64,000 nt of DNA. Origin: Paracoccus contaminans. Lineage in GTDB: Bacteria; Pseudomonadota; Alphaproteobacteria; Rhodobacterales; Rhodobacteraceae. A program made the translations under genes and the position numbers. Below, in pieces: positions 18,382-29,800 of the stretch. The notes below the pieces were generated by a model. It ran no database searches. It saw nothing but the letters and a program-made list of their open reading frames with translations, and was not told the DNA's origin. Each line of letters starts with the position of its first letter. Position 1 is the stretch's first letter. The DNA is taken from the NCBI RefSeq assembly GCF_002105555.1, contig NZ_CP020612.1, forward strand, positions 1,356,001-1,420,000, in the 5' to 3' direction.

Positions 18382-19305
18382 TCAGGGAAACTGCAAGGAT
18401 TGCGTCATTTCCGTGCTGGCCTGCGTCACCGCCTGACGCAGCAGCAGGCGGGCCGGCGTGTCGGGCTGCGCGGCACGCACCATCAGCCCGACCGGCCCCG
18501 CCGTCAGCGCCGTGTCCACCGGCAGGCTGACGAGACGGCCATCCTCGATTTCGCGCGCGACGACTCCGGCCGAGATGAACCACACCGCATCACTCTGGGC
18601 GACAAACACGCGGCCGAAGGCGCCCGAGACCGTCTCGATCCGATCGGCCGGCGGCGGGATTCCCAAGGCGATCAGCAGGTTTTCGACCAGCGGGCGGATC
18701 GCCGACTGGGGGGTTGGATACACAACCGGAAAGGCCGCGATCCGGCGCAGGTCGGGATCAGCCAGGATCGGATGGCCCGGCCGGACCACGACGGCGACCC
18801 GCTCCAGATAAAGCTGGGTGAAGCTGATCCCCTGCATCAGCTCGGGCGCGCCGAGCCGGCCGATCACCGCGTCCAGATCGCCCGAACGCAGCAGCGCCGT
18901 CAGGTGCCCATGCGCCCCGTCGGCAATGTGCAGGCGCAGCTGCGGGGCGGTCTGGCGCAGGATCGCGGCCACCTTGGGCATCAGGCGCACCGCCACCGAG
19001 GGCAGGGCGCCGACATGGATGGCGACCGGCTCGGACCAGCCTGCGCCCTCGGCCGCCAGCCCCTGCGCCAGCGCCGACAGCCCGCCCAGCGCGTGCCCGT
19101 GCAGGTATTCCCCCCGCGCCGTCAAGGTGATGCCGCGCCGCCCCCGGACCATGAGGCGCGCGCCGACGATCTCCTCCAGCTCTGCCAGGGTGCGCGAGAT
19201 GGCGGGCTGGGTCAGGAACAGCGTCTCGGCCGCCCGCCTCAGGCTGCCCTGGCGGACGATCTCGACGAAGACCTGCAGGTGACGCAGCCGGATGCGCCGG
19301 TCCAT
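18382..19305 (-). CDS. pcaQ: LysR-type regulator PcaQ of the protocatechuate operon
   Basis: A 307-residue LysR-family regulator, the usual length of PcaQ. The N-terminal helix-turn-helix spans about residues 8-65 (LRHLQVFVEIVRQGSLRRAA, LTQPAISRTLAELEE) and the effector-binding domain fills the rest. PcaQ activates pca genes in alphaproteobacteria, normally with a ring-cleavage intermediate such as beta-carboxymuconate as inducer. The gene is divergent from pobA and its ATG at 19305 lies only three bases from an inverted repeat that is a good candidate operator. A longer frame to 19404 would cover that operator and is not favoured. Assignment as PcaQ rests on length, sequence type and context. 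Confidence 0.87.
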   Translation of the reverse strand: MDRRIRLRHLQVFVEIVRQGSLRRAAETLFLTQPAISRTLAELEEIVGARLMVRGRRGITLTARGEYLHGHALGGLSALAQGLAAEGAGWSEPVAIHVGALPSVAVRLMPKVAAILRQTAPQLRLHIADGAHGHLTALLRSGDLDAVIGRLGAPELMQGISFTQLYLERVAVVVRPGHPILADPDLRRIAAFPVVYPTPQSAIRPLVENLLIALGIPPPADRIETVSGAFGRVFVAQSDAVWFISAGVVAREIEDGRLVSLPVDTALTAGPVGLMVRAAQPDTPARLLLRQAVTQASTEMTQSLQFP

Positions 19306-19307
19306 GA

Positions 19308-20563
<1,256 letters not shown>

Positions 20564-20564
<1 letters not shown>

Positions 20565-21355
20565 TGCTGACGGCAACCGTGAACAACGTGAACCTGCATT
20601 ATGCCCTGTCCGGGCCGAAGGACGGGCCGGCGGTGGTATTCGCCAATTCCCTGGGGACGGATCTGAGGCTGTGGGACGAGCTGCTGGCGCTGCTGCCTGC
20701 CGGGCTGCGGGTGCTGCGCTATGACAAGCGCGGGCACGGGCTGTCCGAGGAGACCCCTGGCCCCTGTTCGATCGAGCTGCTGGCCGATGACGCCGCGGCG
20801 CTGATCGAACATCTTGGCCTTGGCCCGGCGGTGTTCGTGGGGCTGTCGATCGGCGGGCTGATCGGGCAGGCGCTGGCGCTGCGGCGGCCCGAGCTGCTGG
20901 CGGGGCTGGTGATCTCGAACTCGGCGGCAAAGCTTGGCGATGCGGCATCCTGGCAGGACCGGATCGACCGGGTGCAGCAAGGCGGGCTGCCCGCCATCGC
21001 CGAGGCCACGATGGAACGCTGGTTCTCGCCCGACTTCCGCGCCGGCGGGTCCGACCGCCTTTGGGCGCGCATGCTGGCGCGCCAGCCGGCGGGCGGCTAT
21101 GGCGCGCTGTGCCGGGCGCTGGCGGCGGCCGACCTGCGAGGCGCGGTGCCCGCGCTGCGCCTGCCGGTGCAGGTGATCGCCGGCGCCCATGACGGCGCGG
21201 CCCCCCCGGAAATCGTGCGCGCCACGGCGGGCCTGATCCCCGGCGCGCGCTTTGCCCTGATCGAGGATGCCGCGCATATCCCCTGCGTGGAAACGCCCGC
21301 AGAATACGCCGCCATCATCACCCGCTTTCTTGAGGAGATCGGCCATGTCCGCTGA
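20564..21355 (+). CDS. pcaD: 3-oxoadipate enol-lactonase
   Basis: A 263-residue alpha/beta hydrolase, the usual PcaD size. The nucleophile elbow GLSIGG holds the catalytic Ser; the acidic residue is likely in AGAHDGAAPP and the His in IEDAAHIPCVETP. It hydrolyses 3-oxoadipate enol-lactone to 3-oxoadipate. The ATG at 20564 is used rather than the TTG three bases before. It overlaps pcaC by 11 bases. Confidence 0.93.
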
Positions 21356-21737
21356 GCCGCCTGACCGCTATGACCGCGGCATGTCCGTCCGCCGCCAGGT
21401 GCTGGGCGATGCCCATGTGGACCGGGCCGAGGCGGCCAAGACCGATCTGGACATCCCGTTCCAGGATCTCATCACCCATGCGGCCTGGGGCACGGTCTGG
21501 GCCTCGGACGGGATCACGCGGCGCGAACGCTCGATGCTGACGCTGGCGCTGCTGGCCGCGATGGGCAATTTCGAGGAGATTCCCATGCATATCCGCGCCA
21601 CCGCCCGCACCGGCGCCAGCAAGCGCGACGTGCTCGAGGCGTTCCAGCACGTCGCCATCTACTGCGGCGTGCCCAAGGCGAACCACGCCCTGAAACTGGC
21701 GCGCCAGACCTATGCCGAGATGGAGGAGGAGCAATGA
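21345..21737 (+). CDS. pcaC: 4-carboxymuconolactone decarboxylase
   Basis: A 130-residue decarboxylase with the CMD-domain pattern ([47 protein letters not shown]). It converts 4-carboxymuconolactone to 3-oxoadipate enol-lactone. The ATG at 21345 fits the family N-terminus ([18 protein letters not shown]). It overlaps pcaD by 11 bases and pcaH by the ATGA at 21734. In some bacteria PcaC and PcaD are fused (PcaL); here they are separate. Confidence 0.94.
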   Translation: MSAEPPDRYDRGMSVRRQVLGDAHVDRAEAAKTDLDIPFQDLITHAAWGTVWASDGITRRERSMLTLALLAAMGNFEEIPMHIRATARTGASKRDVLEAFQHVAIYCGVPKANHALKLARQTYAEMEEEQ

Positions 21738-22456
21738 CCGAGGCCGAATACCATCAGCGCGACCGGCGCCGCCACCCGCCCGCGCTGACCCCCGACTACA
21801 AGACCAGCGTGGCGCGCAGCCCGCGCTACAGCCTGATTTCGCTGCAGGGGTCGGTGTCGGAAACCACGGGGCCGGTGTTCGGCCATGGCGACATCAGCCC
21901 GATCGACAACGACCTGATCAAGAACTACGCCAAGACCGGCGATCCGGTGGGCGAGCGGATCATCGTCCACGGCCGCGTGCTGGACGAGAACGCGCGCCCG
22001 GTGCCCGGCACCCTTGTCGAGATCTGGCAGGCCAATGCCGGCGGGCGCTATCGCCACCGGAAGGACACCTATCTTGCCCCGATCGACCCGAACTTCGGCG
22101 GCTGCGGGCGCACGATCACGGACGAGAACGGGTATTACTTCTTCCGCACGGTCAAGCCGGGGGCCTATCCCTGGCGAAACTGGGTCAACAACTGGCGCCC
22201 CGCGCATATCCACGTGTCGGTGTTCGGCCGCGCCTTTTGCCAGCGGCTGATCACGCAGCTGTATTTCGAGGGCGATCCCCTGATCCCGATCTGCCCCATC
22301 GTGCAGACGCTGCCCGATGCCGATGCCGTCGAACGGCTGACGGCCAAACTTGACATGAACGCGAGCGTGCCGCTGGATTCCATTGCCTATCGCTTTGACA
22401 TCGTGCTGCGCGGGCGGCGGTCCACCATGTTCGAGAACCGGCTGGAGGGTAACTGA
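21734..22456 (+). CDS. pcaH: Protocatechuate 3,4-dioxygenase beta subunit
   Basis: A 240-residue beta subunit with all four iron(III) ligands of the intradiol dioxygenases in place: Tyr106 (GGRYRH), Tyr145 (GAYPWRN), His158 and His160 (RPAHIHVS). With PcaG it opens protocatechuate between carbons 3 and 4 to 3-carboxy-cis,cis-muconate. The gene is coupled to pcaC by ATGA and to pcaG by a one-base gap after its stop codon. Confidence 0.95.
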   Translation: MTEAEYHQRDRRRHPPALTPDYKTSVARSPRYSLISLQGSVSETTGPVFGHGDISPIDNDLIKNYAKTGDPVGERIIVHGRVLDENARPVPGTLVEIWQANAGGRYRHRKDTYLAPIDPNFGGCGRTITDENGYYFFRTVKPGAYPWRNWVNNWRPAHIHVSVFGRAFCQRLITQLYFEGDPLIPICPIVQTLPDADAVERLTAKLDMNASVPLDSIAYRFDIVLRGRRSTMFENRLEGN

Positions 22457-22457
22457 G

Positions 22458-23183
22458 ATGAACGTCGTGGACGCGCGCAACAACGCCCCGCAGTATCTAG
22501 GCGAAACCCCCTCGCAGACGGCGGGGCCTTATGTCCATATCGGCCTTGCGCCGGCCGCCGCGGGGTTCGAGATCTTCGACAGGACGCTGGGCGGCGACAT
22601 CGCCGGGCCGAATGCAAAGGGCGAGCGCATCCGCGTCGAGGGGCTGGTCATCGACGGCACCGGCAGCCCGGTCAAGGACGTGCTGATCGAGGTCTGGCAG
22701 GCCAATGCCGAGGGCATCTATGCCCATCCCGAACATGCCGGCACCGGCGGGCGCGGCAATGTCGAGGAAGGGTTCCGCGGCTGGGGCCGGATCATCACCG
22801 ATTTTGAAACCGGGGAATGGTCCTTCGACACCATCAAGCCCGGCCCGGTCGCGGCACGGCGCAAGATGCAGTCCTCGGTCGCGCAGGCGGTGCGCGACAG
22901 CCATCCCGACTGGCAAGGGCGCATGGACGAGAGCCACCCGCCCATGGCGCCGCATCTGAACCTGTGGATCGTCGCCCGCGGCATCAATATCGGGCTGAAC
23001 ACCCGCATGTATTTCGAGGACGAGGCCGAGGCGAATGCCAGGGATCCGGTGCTGAACCTGATCGAATGGGAAAACCGCCGCGCGACGCTGATCGCCCGCC
23101 GCATGGATCGCGACGGCAGGCCGGTCTATCGCTTTGAAATCCGCCTGCAGGGCGACAATGAAACGGTTTTCTTCGATGTCTGA
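22458..23183 (+). CDS. pcaG: Protocatechuate 3,4-dioxygenase alpha subunit, enlarged
   Basis: A 241-residue alpha subunit with the family landmarks TPSQTAGPYVHIGL (17-30), VLIEVWQANAEGIY (75-88), MAPHLNLWIVARGINIG (163-179) and YRFEIRLQGDNETVFF near the end. Typical alpha subunits are about 200 residues. Two extra parts account for the size: a short N-terminal extension (about 12 residues) and an insert of roughly 20-25 residues between the IKPG turn (residue 126) and MAPH (residue 163). The alpha subunit has the same fold as beta but no iron ligands, and it helps form the active-site entrance. It overlaps the next gene by 8 bases. Confidence 0.92.
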   Translation: MNVVDARNNAPQYLGETPSQTAGPYVHIGLAPAAAGFEIFDRTLGGDIAGPNAKGERIRVEGLVIDGTGSPVKDVLIEVWQANAEGIYAHPEHAGTGGRGNVEEGFRGWGRIITDFETGEWSFDTIKPGPVAARRKMQSSVAQAVRDSHPDWQGRMDESHPPMAPHLNLWIVARGINIGLNTRMYFEDEAEANARDPVLNLIEWENRRATLIARRMDRDGRPVYRFEIRLQGDNETVFFDV

Positions 23184-24030
23184 CGTCTCTGGCAAGCCCT
23201 GCATCATCTGCGTTGCGATCACCGGGTCGCTGCCGACCAAGGAGAACAACCCGGCGGTTCCGATCACCATCGCCGAGCAGGTTGAATCGACGCATGAGGC
23301 CTTTGAGGCCGGTGCCACCATCGCGCATTGCCATGTGCGCGACGACGAGGGGCGGCCGACCTCGGACCCCGAACGGTTCGCCCGGCTGAAGGAGGGGATC
23401 GAGCAGCACTGCCCCGGCATGATCGTGCAGCTGTCCACGGGCGGGCGGTCTGGCGCGGGGCAGGCGCGGGGGGGCATGCTGCCGCTGGCGCCCGACATGG
23501 CCAGCCTGTCGGTCGGCTCGAACAACTTTCCGACCCGCGTCTATGAGAACCCGCCCGATCTGGTGGACTGGCTGGCGGCGCAGATGCTGGCCCATGGCGT
23601 CAAGCCCGAGATCGAGGCGTTTGACCTGTCCCATATCCTGCAGGCCAAGCGGATGGCCGATGACGGGCGGCTGGCCGGCACGCCCTATGTGCAGTTCGTG
23701 ATGGGCGTGAAGAACGCCATGCCCGCCGACCGCGACGTGTTCGACTATTACATCCGCACGGTGGAACGGCTGTTCGGCGCGGATGCGCCCTGGTGCGCGG
23801 CGGGGATCGGGCCAAGCCAGATCGTGCTGAACGAATGGGCGATCAGCTCGGGCGGGCATGCGCGCACAGGGCTTGAGGACAATGTCCGGCTCGACCGCGA
23901 GAGGCTGGCGCCGTCGAATGCGGCGCTGGTGCGGCGCGCGGCGGATCTGTGCGCGCGATATGACCGCCCCGTGGCCGACTGGCGGCAGGCCAGGGCGATC
24001 CTGGGCCTGCGCATGCCCGCCGCGGCCTGA
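23176..24030 (+). CDS. Beta-keto acid cleavage enzyme (BKACE, Kce-like)
   Basis: A 284-residue protein of the BKACE family (formerly DUF849), which react a beta-keto acid with acetyl-CoA to give acetoacetate and a shorter CoA ester. The zinc-binding residues of the family are visible: His51 and His53 (AHCHVRD) and Glu234 (GLEDN). The ATG at 23176 overlaps pcaG by 8 bases. Its place inside the pca operon, and the lack of pcaIJ and pcaF nearby, suggest 3-oxoadipate as substrate (giving succinyl-CoA and acetoacetate). That substrate is an inference; the first described member, Kce, acts on 3-keto-5-aminohexanoate. Confidence 0.88.
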   Translation: MSDVSGKPCIICVAITGSLPTKENNPAVPITIAEQVESTHEAFEAGATIAHCHVRDDEGRPTSDPERFARLKEGIEQHCPGMIVQLSTGGRSGAGQARGGMLPLAPDMASLSVGSNNFPTRVYENPPDLVDWLAAQMLAHGVKPEIEAFDLSHILQAKRMADDGRLAGTPYVQFVMGVKNAMPADRDVFDYYIRTVERLFGADAPWCAAGIGPSQIVLNEWAISSGGHARTGLEDNVRLDRERLAPSNAALVRRAADLCARYDRPVADWRQARAILGLRMPAAA

Positions 24031-24054
24031 CGCCGCGCTGCACAAGGACAGACC

Positions 24055-25374
24055 ATGCCCGCAGCCCTTGCCGACAGCGCGCTCTATCGTCCCCTGTTCG
24101 GGGACGCGGCCACCGCCGCGCTGTTCACCCCCAGCGCCGAGCTGCGCGCCATGCTGCTGGTCGAAGGCGCGCTGGCCCGCGTGCAGGGGCGCTTGGGGCT
24201 GATCCCCGAAACCGCCGCCGCCGCCATCGACCGCGCCAGCCGCGAGGTGCAGATCGATCCGGCCGCGCTGGGGGGCGAGGCGGCGGTGGACGGCGTTCCC
24301 GTGCCCGGCCTTGTCGCGGCGTTCCGCAAGGCGATGCAGGCGCCCGAACATGCGCAATTCCTGCACTGGGGCGCGACGAGCCAGGACATCATGGACAGCG
24401 CCCTTGCCCTGCGGCTGCGGCGGGTGACGCAGGATTGGGACCGGCGGCTTGGCGATTTGCTTGCCGCGCTGGGGCGGCTGGCGGGTGCGCATGCCGACCT
24501 GCCGATGGCGGCGCGGACCTATGGTCAGGCGGCGACGCCCACCAGCTTCGGCGCAATCGTCGCAGGCTGGGGCTGGCCGCTCGTCCACCACCGGGCGCGG
24601 CTGGCCGAGGTCGGCGCGCGGCTGGCCACCGTTTCGCTGGGCGGGGCGGCGGGCACGCTGTCGGCGATGGGCAAGGACGGCCCCGCCGTGCGCGCCGCCC
24701 TGGCCGAGGCGCTGGACCTGGCCGATCCCGGCCACAGCTGGCACGCACAGCGTGACCGCATGGGCGATTTCGCCGCCTGGATGGCCGGGCTGACCGCATC
24801 TTTGGGCAAGATGGGCGAGGATCTGATCCTGATGACCCAGTCCGGCATCGGCGAGCTGCGCCTGGCCGGGGCCGGCGGATCGTCCACCATGCCGCAAAAG
24901 CACAATCCGGTCGGCCCGTCTGTGCTGGTTGCGCTGGCTCGGCAGGTCACGGCCCTGTCCGCCGCCATGCAGGGCGCATCCATCCACCGCCAGCAGCGTG
25001 ACGGGGCGGCCTGGTTCGTGGAATGGCTGACGCTGCCGCAGCTGTGTATCTCCACCGGGCGCGGCATCGGCCTGGCGCTTGAGGTGGCCGAGGGCCTTGC
25101 ACCCGACCCCGCCGCGATGGCGCGCGGCCTGGCCGAGGGGCAGGGTGTCATCCTGGCCGAGGGGCTGACCTTTGCGCTGGCCCGGCGGATGCCCCGGCCC
25201 GAGGCGCAGTCGCGCATCAAGGCCCTGTGCCGCGAGGCGCTGGAAACCGCAACGCCCCTGCCCGCTCTGGTCGAACGCGACTTTCCGGGGCTGGCCTCAA
25301 GCGCGGCGGTCAGCCTGGGAACCGCGCCGGACGAGGCAAGGCGCTTCGCCAAAGCCGCATCCGCAGGCGGCTGA
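24055..25374 (+). CDS. pcaB: 3-carboxy-cis,cis-muconate cycloisomerase
   Basis: A 439-residue fumarase/aspartase superfamily protein with the signature GGSSTMPQKHNPVGP and the upstream helix pattern HWGATSQDIMDSALALRL. It lactonises 3-carboxy-cis,cis-muconate to 4-carboxymuconolactone. It follows the BKACE gene after 24 bases. The length agrees with PcaB (about 350-450 depending on C-terminal extension). Confidence 0.93.
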   Translation: MPAALADSALYRPLFGDAATAALFTPSAELRAMLLVEGALARVQGRLGLIPETAAAAIDRASREVQIDPAALGGEAAVDGVPVPGLVAAFRKAMQAPEHAQFLHWGATSQDIMDSALALRLRRVTQDWDRRLGDLLAALGRLAGAHADLPMAARTYGQAATPTSFGAIVAGWGWPLVHHRARLAEVGARLATVSLGGAAGTLSAMGKDGPAVRAALAEALDLADPGHSWHAQRDRMGDFAAWMAGLTASLGKMGEDLILMTQSGIGELRLAGAGGSSTMPQKHNPVGPSVLVALARQVTALSAAMQGASIHRQQRDGAAWFVEWLTLPQLCISTGRGIGLALEVAEGLAPDPAAMARGLAEGQGVILAEGLTFALARRMPRPEAQSRIKALCREALETATPLPALVERDFPGLASSAAVSLGTAPDEARRFAKAASAGG

Positions 25375-25439
25375 GCCGCCGGGGCCGCGATGGACGCTGC
25401 GCCATCACCCGGCCCCCCATGAAAGGAGAATGATTGACC

Positions 25440-26732
25440 ATGATCGAGACAACCTCAGCCGCCCCCCGGCGCGGGGGCAGGCGCGGGGGCGGATCGGCCG
25501 GGCTGGTTGCGGCGCTGTGCTGGGCCGCCGTCGTGCTGGATGGGTTCGACCTGGTGGTGCTGGGCGCGCTGATCCCGACCCTGACGGGGGGCGAAAGCCC
25601 CTGGATGACGCCCCCGCAAGCGACCTTCGTGGGCACCATCAGCCTTGTCGGCATGACGATAGGCGCGCTGGTGATCGGCGCGGCGACCGACCGGATCGGC
25701 CGGCGGCGGGCGCTGGTCGGGGCGGTCCTGGTGTTTTCCCTGTTCACGCTGGGCTGCGCGCTGGCGCAGGATTACCGGCAACTGGGTCTGATGCGCTTTC
25801 TGGCCGGTTTCGGGCTGGGCGGTTGCCTGCCCACCGCCATCGCCATGGTGACCGAGTTTTCCAGGGGCAGGGCGGGCAAGGCCTCGACCGCGCTGATGAC
25901 GGGCTATCACGTGGGCGCGGTGGCGACGGCGCTGCTGGCGCTGCTGGTGCTGGGCGGGTTGGGGTGGCGTTCGCTGTTCGTGATCGGCGCCCTGCCGGGG
26001 CTGGCGCTGGCGCCCCTGATGCTGCGCATCCTGCCCGAATCGCCGGCCTTCCTGATCGCCAAAGGGCGCGAGGCCGAGGCGCGCGCCATCGCCGCACGGT
26101 TCGGCCTGGCATCTGCGGATGCGGCCGTCCCGTCCGGCGCCGAGGCGCGCGTTTCCGCAGCGGCGCTGTTCCGCCGGCCCTGGCTGCGCAATTCGCTGGG
26201 GATCTGGACCACGTCCTTCATGGGGCTGCTGCTGGTCTATGCGCTCAACACATGGCTGCCCAAGTTGATGGTGGCGGCCGGATACGGGCTGACGGGCGGG
26301 CTGTGGCTGCTGCTGCTGCTGAATGCAGGGGCGATCTGCGGATTGCTGGTGGCGGGCGCGGTCGGCGACCGCATCGGCCTGCGCCGCGCGGGCATCCTGT
26401 GGTTTGCGGCAGGGGCGGCGCTGCTGGCGATGCTGTCGATCAAGGTCGCGCCGGCGCTGCTTTATCCGCTGGTCTTCCTGACCGGCTGCTTTGTCTTTTC
26501 GGCACAGGTGCTCGTCTATGCCTATACCGCGGCCAATCATCCGCCCGCCGTGCGCGCCACCGCGCTGGGGATGTCGGCGGGGGTCGGCCGGCTGGGGGCG
26601 ATCGCGGGGCCGCTGATCGGCGGGATGCTGGTTTCCATGCAGATCGGGCATCCCTGGGGCTTTTATTTCTTTGCCCTGGTCGGGGCGGTCGGCGCGCTTG
26701 CGCTTGCCTCGACCCGCGTGATGCGCCGATAG
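25440..26732 (+). CDS. pcaK: Aromatic acid:H+ symporter, PcaK-like MFS transporter
   Basis: A 430-residue 12-helix MFS transporter of the aromatic acid/H+ symporter group. The helix 1 motif DGFDLVVLGALIPTL and the loop 2-3 motif DRIGRRRALVGA are typical of PcaK/BenK/VanK. The likely substrate is 4-hydroxybenzoate or protocatechuate, given that it closes the pca operon. AGGAG at 25424-25428 could serve either this ATG (11 bases away) or an in-frame TTG at 25434 (five bases away), so two extra residues are possible. A terminator follows 37 bases after the stop codon. Confidence 0.9.
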   Translation: MIETTSAAPRRGGRRGGGSAGLVAALCWAAVVLDGFDLVVLGALIPTLTGGESPWMTPPQATFVGTISLVGMTIGALVIGAATDRIGRRRALVGAVLVFSLFTLGCALAQDYRQLGLMRFLAGFGLGGCLPTAIAMVTEFSRGRAGKASTALMTGYHVGAVATALLALLVLGGLGWRSLFVIGALPGLALAPLMLRILPESPAFLIAKGREAEARAIAARFGLASADAAVPSGAEARVSAAALFRRPWLRNSLGIWTTSFMGLLLVYALNTWLPKLMVAAGYGLTGGLWLLLLLNAGAICGLLVAGAVGDRIGLRRAGILWFAAGAALLAMLSIKVAPALLYPLVFLTGCFVFSAQVLVYAYTAANHPPAVRATALGMSAGVGRLGAIAGPLIGGMLVSMQIGHPWGFYFFALVGAVGALALASTRVMRR

Positions 26733-26768
26733 GGCGCCGGCCCCGCCGCATCCAGCCTTGAGCCAATG

Positions 26769-26794
26769 AAAAAGGGGCCGTCCGGCCCCTTTTT
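26769..26794. terminator. Bidirectional terminator between pcaK and RND pump
   Basis: An almost perfect stem (AAAAAGGGGCC with GGCCCCTTTTT) around a GTCC loop carries an A-run on one side and a T-run on the other. It lies between two convergent genes and should work for both. Confidence 0.92.
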
Positions 26795-26823
26795 CCAGTC
26801 CTGCCGGCCCCGGCATCCGGCCG

Positions 26824-29800
26824 TCAGGCGACCGGAGCGGCCGCGTCAGGCTTTTTGCCGCGGCCCGCAAAGATCCGCGTGACCACCACGAAGAACACCG
26901 GCACGAAGATCAGCGTCAGCAACGTCCCCGTGAAGGTGCCGAAGAACGTGGCATAGCCGATCGCGGCGCGCGCCCCTGCGCCCGCCCCGGTGGACAGCAT
27001 CAACGGCAAGACCCCCAGGCCGAAGGCCAGCGAGGTCATCAGGATCGGCCTGAGGCGCATCCGGGCCGCGTGCCGCACCGCCTCGATTGCCGATTCGCCC
27101 GCCTTTTCCATGTATTCGCGCGCGAATTCGACGATCATGATGCCGTTCTTGCCGGTCAGGCCGACCACGGTCAGCAGGCCGACCTGGAAATAGACCCCGT
27201 TCGCCTGCCCGCCGGCCCATGCGCCCAGCAGGGCGCCGAAGATGCCGACCGGCATCGCCAGCAGGACGGCGATGGGGATCGACCAGCTTTCATACAGCGC
27301 CGCAAGGCACAGGAACACGGTCGCAAGCGCCAGCACATACAGCATCATCGCGCCCGATCCGGCCTCTTTTTCCTCAAGCGAAAGGCCGGTCCATTGCAGC
27401 GAGAAGCCGGGCGGCAGCTGGGTGGCCAGCCGCTCCATCTCGGCCAGCGCGTCGCCGGTGGAATAGCCATCGGCTGCCGAGCCGTCGATCGCCATGGCGG
27501 GCTGCGCGTTATAGCGCTGAACCTGCTGGGGACCATAGACCCAGTCCTGAGTGGCAAAGCTGCTGAAATCGACGAAATCGCCATTCGCGTTCTGCACGCG
27601 CCACAGGCTCAGGTCGCGCGGCGTGGTGCGGGCCCACGGCTCGCCCTGCACATAGACGCGCTTGATGCGGCCCTGATACAGGAAGTCGTTGACATAGGAA
27701 CCCGACCAGATGCTGGCCAGGAACGAGCCGACATCCGCTGCCGTCACGCCGACCGCGCCGGCCTTGGCCCAGTCGATGTTCAGTTCGAACTGCGAGGCGT
27801 CCTCGACCCCGCTTGGGCGCACGGCGGCCAGCACCGGGCTTTTGCCCGCCAGGCCCAGCAGCATGTTGCGCGCGGCCAGCAGCTCTTCATGCGTCTGCCC
27901 TGCGCCGGCGGTCAGATAGGCCGAAAAGCCCGATGAGTTCCCCAATTCCAGCACCGCCGGGGGCACGATCGGGATGACCATGGCCTCGCGGATGCCGCCC
28001 ATCAGGGGGCCGAAGGCGCGCCCCGCGATCGCCGCCGCCGAACGCTCGGGGGTGGCGCGTTCTTCCCAGTCCTTCAGGCGCACGAACATCATGCCCATGT
28101 TCTGCCCCTGCCCGGCAAAGGAAAAGCCGCGCACCGAGAACACCGAATCGACATTGTCTGCCTCGGCTGCGGTATAATAGCCCGACACCTTCGACAGCAC
28201 CGCCTCGGTCTGTTCGGCGGTCGTGCCCGAAGGCCCCTGGACGATGGTCATGATCGCCCCCTGATCCTCTTCGGGCAGAAAGGCGGTGGGGGTGCGCTGG
28301 AACATCAGCACCATCGCGCCCACGATTGCCGCATACAGCACGAACATGATGACGGGATGGCCGGTGGCAAAGCGCACGATCCGGCTGTAGCCGTTCGTCA
28401 GCCGGCCGAAGTTGCGCTCGAACCAGTTGCCGAAGCCGGTGCCCAGCCGGGACAGCACCCCCTGCCGCCGCGTGCCGGGCCGGGCATGCGGTTTCAGGAT
28501 CGTGGCGCACAACGCCGGGGTGAAGGTCAGCGCCACGAACACCGACAGCAGCATCGCCGACACGATGGTCACGGCGAACTGCTTGTACATCTCGCCGGTC
28601 GAGCCGCCAAAGAACGCCATCGGCACGAACACGGCCGAAACGACCAGCGCGATGCCGATCAGCGCGCCCGAAATCTCGTCCATGGACCGGCGTGTCGCCT
28701 CGACCGGGCCGAGATGTTCGTCGCGCATGATCCGCTCGACGTTCTCGACCACGACGATGGCGTCATCGACCAGCAGGCCGATCGCCAGCACCATGGCCAG
28801 CATGGTCAGCGTGTTGATGGAAAAGCCCAGCAGCGCCATGATGCCGAATGTGCCCAACAGCACCACCGGCACCGCCAGCGTCGGGATCAGCGTCGCGCGG
28901 AAATTGTGCAGGAACAGCAGCATGACCAGCACGACCAGGACGATGGCCTCGACCAGGGTGTGGATCACCGCCTCGATGGACAGCAGCACGAAGGGGGTGG
29001 TGTCATAGGGAATGACATATTCCATCCCCGCGGGCATGAACTTGGCCAGTTCGGCCACCCGCGCCTTGACCAGCTTGGCGGTGTCCAGTGCGTTCGCGCC
29101 CGAGGCAAGCTGGATCGCCATCCCCGATGCCGGCTTGCCGTTGAAGAAGCTGGCGATCTCGTAGTTCTCGGCCCCCAGTTCGGCCCGCGCCACGTCGCGC
29201 AGCAGGACCAGCCCGCCATCGGTGTCCGAGCGCAGGACGATCCGCTCGAAATCCTCGGGGGTCTTGAGCAGCGACTGGGCCGTGATCGTGGCGTTCAGCT
29301 GCTGGCCGGCGGGGGCGGGCATGGCCCCGAACGATCCGGCCGAGATCTGCGCGTTCTGGGCGCTGACCGCGGCGATGACCTGAGCGGGCGTGATGCTGTA
29401 ATATTTCAGCCGCGTCGGGTCCAGCCAGATGCGCATCGAGTATTCCGACCCGAACACCCTGATGTTGCCGACCCCTTGGGTCCGCGACAGCGGCTCGACC
29501 ATGTAGCTGTTGAGATAGTCGGCCAGGTCCACGGCCGAGCGTGTGCCGTCTGTGGACACCAGGCCGATGACCATCAGGAACCCGGTCGCCGATTTCTCGA
29601 CCGTGACGCCCTGGCGGGTGACGGCCTCCGGTAGGCCGGCCTCGGCCTGGGCCAGCTTGTTCTGGACCTGCACCTGCGCGATGTCGGGATCGGTGCCCAG
29701 CGCAAAGCTGAGCGTGATCTGCCCGCTGCCGGCCGAGGTGGTCGAGCTGTTGATGTAGCGCAGCCCGTCAAGGCCGGTCATCTGCCGTTCGATCACCTGC

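Noticed and set aside
17908..18436. Possible small gene between flgI and pcaQ
   Set aside because: Frames have no ribosome site, contain microsatellites and resemble no protein; one overlaps the pcaQ 3' end.
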